Of a DNA stretch of 5,162 bases, positions 1 to 5,162 are shown in pieces. Below the pieces are notes generated by a model. It ran no database searches, was not told the origin of the DNA, and saw only the letters and a list, made by a program, of their open reading frames with translations. Numbering within the stretch: the first letter of the stretch is position 1; every line of letters starts with the position of its first letter. A program made the position numbers and the translations under genes. The stretch covers positions 1 to 5,162 of the forward strand of contig JACCSN010000900.1 of assembly GCA_013812985.1 (NCBI GenBank), given 5' to 3'. The DNA is from Hyphomicrobiales bacterium. GTDB lineage: Bacteria; Pseudomonadota; Alphaproteobacteria; Rhizobiales; Afifellaceae.

Positions 1-483
1 ATCTCCAACGCCGACCGCTCGCTGCTCGGCTGCTACGGCGTGAACGGCGGCAAAGCGGGCTTGAACTATCAGGTCTCGGTCTTCGACGAAGCGGGGGCGG
101 AGACCGTGCATCCGGGGATGTCGGACACCGTGACCGTCCCGCCGGGCGCGGCCGTCCGCATCGTCACCACCGGAGGCGGCGGCTGGGGCGATCCATTTGC
201 ACGCGAAGTTGAGAAGGTCGCCTACGATGTCCAATGCGGGCTCGTTTCGCCCGATGCCGCACGCGAAGACTATGGCGTCGTCCTCAAGCAATCCGGCCGG
301 AAATGGCGGACCGACATTGAAGCCACAGCCGCGCTTCGCGCCGAGCGCTCCGCCGCGCGCGGCACGCCCGCCATGTTCGATCGCGGTCCGTATTTTGCCA
401 AGGCCAAGCAAGGCGGGCGGGTCCGGCGCCCGGATGGCTGGAGCGATCCGGATGAAGGCTGGGAGGCGATCCCGGTTGCCTGA
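1..483 (+). CDS. Hydantoinase B/oxoprolinase family protein, C-terminal part (5' truncated by window edge)
   Basis: The frame is open from base 1 and stops at TGA 481-483, giving 160 visible residues; the start lies outside the window. The HyuB/oxoprolinase family forms the B subunit (or C-terminal half) of ATP-dependent enzymes that open hydantoins, 5-oxoproline and related cyclic amides, usually with a HyuA partner; some relatives are acetone carboxylase-type subunits. The diagnostic C-terminal block is visible: a Gly-rich GGGGWGDP motif (nt 172-195) preceded by a VTVPPGA strand, then the usual tail in which a DVQxGLVSPDAAREDYGVVL segment follows. About 70 further residues, rich in charged residues and ending in DGWSDPDEGW, form a tail beyond the conserved core. 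A CoxG-like gene follows 62 bp downstream on the same strand, so the two may be cotranscribed. Family assignment is firm; the substrate is unknown. A GTG at 40 is an internal valine, not the start. Confidence 0.9.
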   Translation: MSNADRSLLGCYGVNGGKAGLNYQVSVFDEAGAETVHPGMSDTVTVPPGAAVRIVTTGGGGWGDPFAREVEKVAYDVQCGLVSPDAAREDYGVVLKQSGRKWRTDIEATAALRAERSAARGTPAMFDRGPYFAKAKQGGRVRRPDGWSDPDEGWEAIPVA

Positions 484-545
484 GCCGAGCGGCCCTGGAC
501 GCGACGCCTCATCTCGATTGCCTTCGGGGGCAGCGGAACGGTGAC

Positions 546-1196
546 ATGAAGATCACGCAGTCGTTCAAGGTGAGCCGCCCCCGCTCTGTGGTCTGGGCCT
601 TCTTCCAGGATGTGCCGCAGGTCAGCACCTGCATGCCCGGGGCCGAGCTGACCGAAGACAAGGGCGACGGCCGCTACCTCGGGCGGATCGGGACCAGGCT
701 CGGCCCATTCAACGCTTCGTTCGATGGCGAGGCTCAGGTGTGGCCAAATGAAAGCAGCTATTCCGGCCACGTCGAAGGCAAGGGGATCGACAAGCGCGGC
801 GGCAGCCGCTCCAAGCTCGTCCTCAACTACCGCCTCATCGAGCTCGGCGGGGCTACGCAGGTCGAGATCGACGCCGACGTGCAGCTCTCCGGGCCAGTCG
901 CCCAGTTCGGCCGGACCGGCATCATCACGGAGACGGCGAACATCCTGATCGAGCAGTTAGTCAGGAACGTGGAAGCTAGGCTTGCCGCTACAGCCAAGGC
1001 GCTACCCGAGATAGCCGAGAACTCGTCCCAAGATCCTCAGCCTCGTCCTGAGGTGCGAGCTGGGCCTCCTCAGGATGAGGGCCATGTTGCGTCGTCTCCC
1101 CCGCCTTCCAACAACATTAGCATCCTGGCTCTTGCGCGAACGCTGATCGGGTCGTTCTTCCGTCGCCTCTTCAGCCGGAACACAGGTCAGCGATAG
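546..1196 (+). CDS. CoxG-like SRPBCC family protein
   Basis: 216 residues from ATG 546 to TAG 1194-1196. Residues 1-150 match the CoxG (carbon monoxide dehydrogenase subunit G) branch of the SRPBCC/START-like fold: an N-terminal beta strand with SFKVSRPRSVVWAFFQDV, the CMPGAEL segment near residue 29, the GRIGTRLGPFNASFDGEA segment and a C-terminal helix (GIITETANILIEQLVRNVEARL). A proline- and charge-rich linker (about 155-190) follows, then a hydrophobic/basic helix (ISILALARTLIGSFFRRLF, about 191-209) that could bind the membrane, as proposed for CoxG. CoxG proteins are linked to recruitment or maturation of molybdenum hydroxylases, but relatives occur beside many catabolic genes, and no hydroxylase is visible here. 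The ribosome binding site is weak (CGGAA about 8 bp before ATG). The linker includes residues encoded by a palindromic repeat (1041-1080). The 3' end overlaps the remains of matB on the other strand. Confidence 0.88.
   Translation: MKITQSFKVSRPRSVVWAFFQDVPQVSTCMPGAELTEDKGDGRYLGRIGTRLGPFNASFDGEAQVWPNESSYSGHVEGKGIDKRGGSRSKLVLNYRLIELGGATQVEIDADVQLSGPVAQFGRTGIITETANILIEQLVRNVEARLAATAKALPEIAENSSQDPQPRPEVRAGPPQDEGHVASSPPPSNNISILALARTLIGSFFRRLFSRNTGQR
1041..1080. repeat. Palindromic repeat inside the CoxG-like coding region
   Basis: CCTCGTCCTGAGG (1041-1053) is the inverted complement of CCTCAGGATGAGG (1068-1080) at 12 of 13 positions, with a 14-nt loop between. The CCTCRTCCTGAGG...CCTCAGGATGAGG pattern resembles a dispersed intergenic palindrome I recall from Bradyrhizobium and Rhodopseudomonas genomes. 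Here it is read in frame and encodes residues 166-179 of the CoxG-like protein, in the linker between the folded domain and the C-terminal helix. The inverted repeat is seen directly; membership of a genome-wide family is inferred. Confidence 0.75.
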
Positions 1197-2036
1197 CCCC
1201 GCGTAAGTCTCTCTCAGCACGTTCTTCTGCACTTCCCCCATCATGCGCGCGGCAGGCCGTCAACGAAGAGCACCCGCTTCGGCAGCTTAAATTTTGCCAA
1301 CCGGCCCTCGATCCAGGTCATCAAAGTCGCTTCGTCAAGCTCGGCGTCGCCGCTCACGACCACCGCAGTGATGCCCTCGCCGAGATCAGGATGCGGCACG
1401 CCGATCACCGCCGATTCGATCACGCCGGGGACCGCGTCGATCTCCGCCTCGATCTCCTTCGGATAGACGTTGAAGCCGCCGGTGATGAAGAAGCCGTCCT
1501 TGCGGAACTCGGCTTCCGTTTTCTCCGGCATGCGCCAATAGCCCTTGAAGACGTTCGGCCCCCGCACCTCGATCATGCCGATCTCGCCTTGCGAAAGCTC
1601 CGTCCCGGTCTCCGGATCCGCGATCCGAAATTCGATGCCGGGGAGGGGATACCCCACGGTTCCGGCGATCCGCTCGCCTCATGTTCGTCTCGGTCATTCC
1701 ATAGCGCTCCAGAATGGCGTGGCCGGTCCGGGCCTGGAACGCGCGACGCGTCTCGGCGAGCAGCGGCGCGGAGCCGGAGATGAAAGGGCGCATATGCGCC
1801 TTCGCCGCGCGGATGAGCCCCGGATGCCGCAGGAGCCGGGTTTAGAAAGTCGGCATCGCCGTCGCCTCGGGCATGAGCTCCTTGCCGCATCGGCGTTGAA
1901 TTTTGCGTGGAACAGCATCTCCCGCTGGATTCCGGCCGTCGCCGTTGCGGATGAACAGCTTGCCGGGATCGGCCATGGGCGCCCGGATAAGCGCGGGAAG
2001 ATTGCGGATGCTCGCGTCGGAATAGGCCCAGCTCAT
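1187..2036 (-). pseudogene. matB: Malonyl-CoA synthetase (MatB, AMP-forming acyl-CoA ligase), multiply disrupted
   Basis: A gene for the ATP-dependent enzyme joining malonate to CoA can be pieced together from three reading-frame segments, using the MatB sequence as I remember it (about 500 residues). The N-terminus (2036-1932, ending FIRNGDGR) jumps at about 1932-1919 to MLFHAKFNADA, near family residue 220, losing the A3 ATP-binding loop (YTSGTTGRSKG). The frame shifts near 1880-1885; codon 1844-1842 is TAA where the family has Tyr (PTFYTRLL). HMRPFISGSAPLLAE and the A5 motif ERYGMTETNM (to 1680) follow; then about 20 nt are missing at 1679, changing frame. PLPGIEFRIADPETG through FKGYWRMPEK is clean, but FFITG joins directly to GFNVYPKE (1486-1478), losing about 24 hinge-region residues. 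At 1244-1241 the frame breaks after LPR, and the A10 motif reads MGEVQK instead of MGKVQK. The 3' end is uncertain; a TGA at 1189-1187 in the third frame may be the old stop. It cannot encode an active enzyme. It starts 45 bp after the decarboxylase stop, so it was probably the second gene of that operon. Confidence 0.9.
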
Positions 2037-2081
2037 GTCGGGATCGATCTTTACGCGACTCGGCGAAGCCCCGCTGAAACT

Positions 2082-3521
2082 TCAGGCGTGAGCTCGTGTC
2101 CGCCTTTCCGGCGCGAGGAGCCGGCGGACCGTCGGCGAGCAGACGACCTCGGCTTGGTTGGCGTAGGCTTCATGGTTCTTCTCAATCGATTTCAGGTCGT
2201 AGAGATAATTCACCATCACGCCATGCCCTTGCTTCAGCCCGTTCGCCGAAAGATCAGCGCAGGCGTGAATCAGGTGCAGGCTGGCGCCGTTGCCGAGATG
2301 GAAACGGGCGACCGGGTTGAGCGGCCGGCCGTTCGGCGCCTTTGCCCGCGCGAGGTAGGCCGCGGCCGCCGCTTCCAGCACCGGCTCCAGCGCTGTCCGG
2401 TCCTCCGCGCTGGCCGCCCAGCCGGGCTCGTCGAGGATCGAAAGCCTGTCGTGGCCTTCGATGGCATGCAGAAAGCCGGTCTCCTCCATGCGTTGCATAG
2501 CCAACCAATCCGCGAAGCCCGGAAGCGGCGAGAGCGTCACGAAGGTCTTCAGGCCGGGCGTATCGCGGGTGAGCTCGTCGACCACCTGCTTGATCAGGAA
2601 GTTGCCGAAGGAGATGCCCTTCAGCCCCGCCTGGGTGTTGGAGATGGAATAGAACACCGCCGTGTCCGCATCGCCAAGCGGCAGCGGCTTGCGCTCCTCG
2701 GCGAGCAGCGGGGCGATCTCGCGGGGGATGCCCGCCGTCAGCGCGACTTCCACGAAGATCAGCGGGTCCTCCGGCATCTGCGGATGGAAGAAGGCGAAGC
2801 AGCACCGGTCCGGCGGCTGCAGGCGTCGCCGGAGGTCGTCCCAGCCGCTGATCTCATGCACCGCCTCATATTGGATGATCTTCTCCAAGATATCCGCCGG
2901 CGAGGCCCAGTCGATCCGCTTCAGCACCAGGAAGCCGCGATTGAACCAGGACGTGAAGAGGTGGACGAAATCCGCGTCGACAGCGGCGAGCTCGGGATGA
3001 TCCCTTTGAAACGACAGCAGCTCCTCGCGCATCCTGACCAGCTTGGCGGTGCCGCCTGGAGCCAGGTTGATGCGGCGGAGCACCTCCTGCCGCAACGGCT
3101 CGGCCGCCTCATGCAGCGCTTGCGCCGCCTCCGGCGTAGGGCTCGTCAGCCACGATTCCACGGCCGCTTGCAGTCTTGGCAGCTCGGGTCCGAATTCCTC
3201 GGCCTGGATCCTGAACCATTCGAGCCGCTCGGCCCCGCCCATCCGGTCCCATTGCAGCAGGAGGGCGCGCGCCAGGGCGACGCCGGACGCCTCGCCGCGG
3301 CTTGAGATCAGCTGCCGCGCCAGCGCGACGATCGACACGCGCTGCGCCGGCCCGAGCTGGTCGCCGCGGCGGAGCAATTGGCGGCTGCGATCCGCGATGC
3401 TCTGCAGGAGGTCGGAAACGAACGACGCATCGCGCCCGAAAGCCTTCATCGCGGCAAGCCCTTCACGCCCTTGCGCTTCCGTCCTAAGCGGAAACAAAGC
3501 CGCTTGAACGACGATGCCCAT
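2082..3521 (-). CDS. matA: Malonyl-CoA decarboxylase
   Basis: 479 residues, uninterrupted. The enzyme converts malonyl-CoA to acetyl-CoA and CO2 in the cytoplasm. A helical N-terminal region (about residues 25-190) is followed by the acetyltransferase-like catalytic domain. Conserved blocks include FVHLFTSWFNRGFLVLKRIDW (about 185-205), CCFAFFHPQMPEDPLIFVEVAL (about 240-261), YSISNTQAGLKGISFGNFLIKQ (from residue 291), TLSPLPGF (329-336, Ser331) and ARFHLGNGA (405-413, His408), then MVNYLYDL near 436-443. The Ser and His blocks correspond to the proposed catalytic dyad of the human enzyme. The ATG at 3521 has no clear ribosome binding site; an internal ATG at 3449 (residue 25, MKAFGRDASF) has AAGGG about 9 nt upstream and lies nearer the usual family start, so it may be the true start (455 residues). 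In rhizobia matA pairs with matB for malonate use; here the following matB is a pseudogene. Identification is firm; the start is not. Confidence 0.93.
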   Translation of the reverse strand: MGIVVQAALFPLRTEAQGREGLAAMKAFGRDASFVSDLLQSIADRSRQLLRRGDQLGPAQRVSIVALARQLISSRGEASGVALARALLLQWDRMGGAERLEWFRIQAEEFGPELPRLQAAVESWLTSPTPEAAQALHEAAEPLRQEVLRRINLAPGGTAKLVRMREELLSFQRDHPELAAVDADFVHLFTSWFNRGFLVLKRIDWASPADILEKIIQYEAVHEISGWDDLRRRLQPPDRCCFAFFHPQMPEDPLIFVEVALTAGIPREIAPLLAEERKPLPLGDADTAVFYSISNTQAGLKGISFGNFLIKQVVDELTRDTPGLKTFVTLSPLPGFADWLAMQRMEETGFLHAIEGHDRLSILDEPGWAASAEDRTALEPVLEAAAAAYLARAKAPNGRPLNPVARFHLGNGASLHLIHACADLSANGLKQGHGVMVNYLYDLKSIEKNHEAYANQAEVVCSPTVRRLLAPERRTRAHA

Positions 3522-3579
3522 GGTGCTCAGATATTTGATACCGTGTCCACATAGCGAGCACGAAACCCATCGCCTTGCT

Positions 3580-3591
3580 TGGAAAATTCCA
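3580..3591. promoter_or_regulatory. Candidate palindromic operator TGGAAAATTCCA upstream of the creatininase gene
   Basis: Perfect 5-bp half-sites TGGAA and TTCCA are separated by AA, 25 bp before the ATG at 3617, in the 95-bp divergent gap. The half-sites resemble those of the Escherichia coli IclR operator (TGGAAAT-N-ATTTCCA), and an IclR-family gene lies just beyond the creatininase gene. The spacing is shorter than in that operator and a single short palindrome can occur by chance. I could not define convincing -35/-10 boxes for either divergent gene. Confidence 0.3.
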
Positions 3592-3604
3592 CCGGCACGA
3601 TAGC

Positions 3605-3610
3605 AGGGAG
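3605..3610 (+). promoter_or_regulatory. Ribosome binding site fixing the creatininase start
   Basis: AGGGAG lies 6 bp before ATG 3617, a good Shine-Dalgarno match. It supports ATG 3617 over the TTG codon at 3575, which opens the same frame 14 codons earlier but has no such site. Confidence 0.7.
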
Positions 3611-3616
3611 TTCTTG

Positions 3617-4396
3617 ATGGAACATCGCATGTCCAACATGACCCAGATGGAGGTCGCGGCTGCGATCGAGGCGAAGCGGCCCGTCATCCTGCCGACCGGC
3701 GCGACCGAGGCGCATGGGCCGCATATGCCGACCGACACGGACACGCATCAGGCCGAGCACATCGCCTGGCTGCTGGCGCAAAAGCTTGACGCTCTGGTGG
3801 CGCCGCCGGTCGCCTACGGGATCTCGAAGACCTTCGAGTTCTTTCCCGGCACGATCTCGCTCTCCATCCCGACCTACCAGCTGATGCTGTTCGAGATCGG
3901 CTCCGGCCTGCTCAAGCAGGGCTTTGAGCACCTCATCATCCTCAACGGCAACCGCCCGAACGGTACCGCCAACGACGCGGTCGCCCGGCATCTGGTGGAC
4001 GAGCTCGACACTGCCCACGGCTTCAAGGTCTCGGCCGTGAGCTACTGGGAGCCGGCGGCGGAGCAGGTGAACGCGCTGCGGAAATCGGTGCCGGGCGGCA
4101 TGGGCCACGGCTGCGAGTTCGAGACGTCGTTCCAGCTCGCCACCCGGCCCGAGCTGGTGAAGATGGACCGCCTCGCCGGCGCGAAATACGGACCTGTGGG
4201 TTGGGACCTGGTCGCCCCGACCAACCCGACGCGCACCTATGCGCGACGGCCGCGGCCCGAAGCAGGCCACGCCGCGATCTTCGGCGACCCAACCGAGGCG
4301 TCTGCGGAAGCCGGGCAGCGCTTCATCGCGGCGGTGGTTGACGCGCTCGAGGAAACGTTCCGCAACCTGCAAGGCTCGTATCAGGAGCGGAAGTGA
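3617..4396 (+). CDS. Creatininase-family amidohydrolase with altered NGH motif
   Basis: 259 residues from ATG 3617, matching the usual 240-270 of the family. Creatininase-fold enzymes are cytoplasmic metal-dependent hydrolases of cyclic or linear amides (creatinine, formamides, mycofactocin precursor). The N-terminal signature ILPTGATEAHGPHMPTDTDT (residues 24-43) gives the expected ligands Glu31, His33 and Asp42. The HGCEFETS block (164-171) matches the conserved GHAGExETS region near the active site, and IFGDPTEAS is the usual late motif. The central NGHGGN/NGHYEN motif, whose His binds a metal in creatininase, reads NGNRPN (110-115): His is Asn112, codon AAC 3950-3952, one base from CAC. 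The protein may be impaired or use another ligand. It is transcribed divergently from matA and converges on an IclR-family gene, a regulator type often found beside catabolic genes. Family call is firm; substrate is not known. Confidence 0.88.
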   Translation: MEHRMSNMTQMEVAAAIEAKRPVILPTGATEAHGPHMPTDTDTHQAEHIAWLLAQKLDALVAPPVAYGISKTFEFFPGTISLSIPTYQLMLFEIGSGLLKQGFEHLIILNGNRPNGTANDAVARHLVDELDTAHGFKVSAVSYWEPAAEQVNALRKSVPGGMGHGCEFETSFQLATRPELVKMDRLAGAKYGPVGWDLVAPTNPTRTYARRPRPEAGHAAIFGDPTEASAEAGQRFIAAVVDALEETFRNLQGSYQERK

Positions 4397-4400
4397 GGAT

Positions 4401-4480
4401 TCGTAGCCCGGATGCAGCACAGCGAAATCCGGGAACTTTCGCGCCGCCCCGCATTGCGCTCCGCTCCATGCGGGCTACGA
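4401..4480. repeat. 80-bp cloverleaf-like palindromic repeat between convergent genes
   Basis: The ends are perfect 10-bp inverted repeats, TCGTAGCCCG (4401-4410) and CGGGCTACGA (4471-4480). Inside are two smaller hairpins: CCCGGAT/ATCCGGG (4407-4413 with 4427-4433) and CCCGCAT/ATGCGGG (4448-4454 with 4468-4474). The GTAGCCCGGATG...ATCCGGG and CCCGCATTGCGCT...GCGGGCTAC pattern resembles a repeat I recall from many alphaproteobacterial genomes. It sits 4 bp after the creatininase stop and 8 bp before the end of the IclR gene, so transcripts from either side would carry its hairpins and it could help end or stabilise both messages. It has no clear T-tract. The structure is seen; the function is inferred. 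Confidence 0.8.
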
Positions 4481-4488
4481 GGCGTGGC

Positions 4489-5162
4489 TCAGCGTTTGCC
4501 CGGTCGCCAGCCGAGATCGATGGAGATGGAGTGGGCCGTATGGATCAACCGGTCCTGCAGCTGACCGCGCTGCTTGTCGCTGCGCGCCAGCGCCTTGCGG
4601 AACACGAAGCAGAGCGCCGTGACCACCCGGCCCGACCCGTCGCGGATCGGCGCCGCCATGGAGCCGGTGAAGGGCTGCACGTCGCCGACCGTGAAGGCGA
4701 GGCCGCTCTCCCTGATCCGCGCCAGCCCGTCGCGAATGAGCTTCGGATCGGTGACCGTGTCGCCGGTCAGCCGCTCAAGGTCGCGCTTCAGGTAATTGTC
4801 GATGAACGCCGCATCCTCGAAGGCGAGCAGCACCCGGCCCTTGGCCCCGCAATGCAGCGGGAAATGGTAGCCATATTGCGCCTTGGTGATGTCGTCGCCG
4901 GGCCGCTGCGCCGAATAGACGACGACGGACTGGAAGCCGATCCGCTCGACGATCTGCACGACGACGCCCTCGATGTCGTGCGCCTGCCCGAGATAGGGCG
5001 TCGCGGCCTTGAGCACGCGGTGGTTGGCGAGGTAGGCGGAACCGATATACCAGAGCCGCGGGCCGATCTCGTAGCGGTTGGTCTCCGGATCGCGGCGGAG
5101 GAACTGTGCCTTCTCCAGCTGGATCATGGTGCGGTGGACGGTTGCCCAGGGCAGGTTCAGCC
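4489..5162 (-). CDS. IclR-family transcriptional regulator (5' end beyond window)
   Basis: The frame is open from the right edge to TGA 4491-4489, giving 224 visible residues of a family usually about 250 long. Just inside the edge is the recognition part of the winged helix-turn-helix, LNLPWATVHRTMIQLEKAQFL, followed by the wing (NRYEIGPRLW); the first helix lies outside. The rest is the IclR effector-binding domain, with GYHFPLHCGAKGRVLLAF (the conserved HxGAxGKALLA-type block), the GLAFTVGDVQPFTGSMAAPIRDGSGRVVTALCF segment and a final helix. IclR proteins are cytoplasmic DNA-binding regulators, often controlling adjacent aromatic, acid or amide catabolism genes. ATG 5127 is internal because the HTH continues upstream of it. 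It converges on the creatininase gene; a TGGAA/TTCCA palindrome upstream of that gene is a possible target. The ligand is unknown. Confidence 0.92.
   Translation of the reverse strand, partial: LNLPWATVHRTMIQLEKAQFLRRDPETNRYEIGPRLWYIGSAYLANHRVLKAATPYLGQAHDIEGVVVQIVERIGFQSVVVYSAQRPGDDITKAQYGYHFPLHCGAKGRVLLAFEDAAFIDNYLKRDLERLTGDTVTDPKLIRDGLARIRESGLAFTVGDVQPFTGSMAAPIRDGSGRVVTALCFVFRKALARSDKQRGQLQDRLIHTAHSISIDLGWRPGKR

Noticed and set aside
270..770. 166-codon minus-strand frame spanning the hyuB/CoxG-like boundary
   Set aside because: It is antisense to two recognisable proteins and shows no domain or ribosome binding site support.
1002..1244. 80-codon minus-strand frame as an independent small gene
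   Set aside because: Its first residues (MGEVQKNVLRETY) are the frameshifted end of MatB and the rest is antisense to the CoxG-like gene, so it is remnant plus read-through.
1241..1657. Separate 138-residue AMP-ligase C-terminal domain protein starting at GTG 1657
   Set aside because: It is collinear with upstream MatB fragments, lacks its own ribosome binding site, and misses the hinge segment and the A10 lysine, so it is part of the pseudogene.
1545..3305. 586-codon open frame on the plus strand opposite matA and matB
   Set aside because: It lies antisense to an unmistakable malonyl-CoA decarboxylase, its product is low-complexity Arg/Gly-rich with no recognisable domain, and long antisense frames are common in GC-rich DNA.
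3522..3616. Sigma-70 type promoters in the divergent gap (for example TTGATA at 3535)
   Set aside because: No box pair with proper spacing was convincing on either strand, so none is reported.
3527..4420. 297-codon open frame on the minus strand opposite the creatininase gene
   Set aside because: It is complementary to a well-supported gene with a good ribosome binding site, and its His/Arg-rich product matches no family I know.

Overview
The window is GC-rich DNA with long open frames on both strands. It looks like an alphaproteobacterium of the Hyphomicrobiales (Bradyrhizobium, Rhodopseudomonas or Bosea-like). That placement is an inference. It rests on the gene families (HyuB-type hydantoinase, CoxG, rhizobial-type malonyl-CoA decarboxylase and malonyl-CoA synthetase) and on two palindromic repeats that resemble dispersed repeats common in that group.

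Layout from left to right. (1) Positions 1-483 (+) hold the C-terminal end of a hydantoinase B/oxoprolinase-family subunit. A complete CoxG-like SRPBCC protein follows at 546-1196 (+), and its linker is encoded partly by a palindromic repeat. (2) On the opposite strand, about 2036 down to about 1187, lies the wreck of a malonyl-CoA synthetase gene (matB). It has several deletions, frameshifts and a nonsense codon, and it overlaps the CoxG gene tail to tail. (3) Immediately upstream of it on the same strand is an apparently intact malonyl-CoA decarboxylase (3521-2082, -). (4) Divergent from the decarboxylase is a creatininase-family amidohydrolase (3617-4396, +) in which an expected metal-ligand histidine reads as asparagine. 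(5) An 80-bp cloverleaf-like palindromic repeat fills the gap between it and a convergent IclR-family regulator (4489 to past the right edge, -).

Together, matA-matB would convert malonate to malonyl-CoA and then to acetyl-CoA plus CO2. Here the activating enzyme is destroyed while the decarboxylase is open throughout, so this locus cannot support malonate use unless another matB exists in the genome. The left-hand pair and the creatininase/IclR pair look like small-molecule amide or cyclic-amide catabolic genes, but their substrates cannot be read from the sequence. I see no tRNA, rRNA, CRISPR array or insertion sequence. The strongest signals worth following are the matB decay next to an intact decarboxylase, the repeat inside the CoxG coding sequence, and the altered active site of the creatininase. 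I did not find convincing evidence of a wholly new system.
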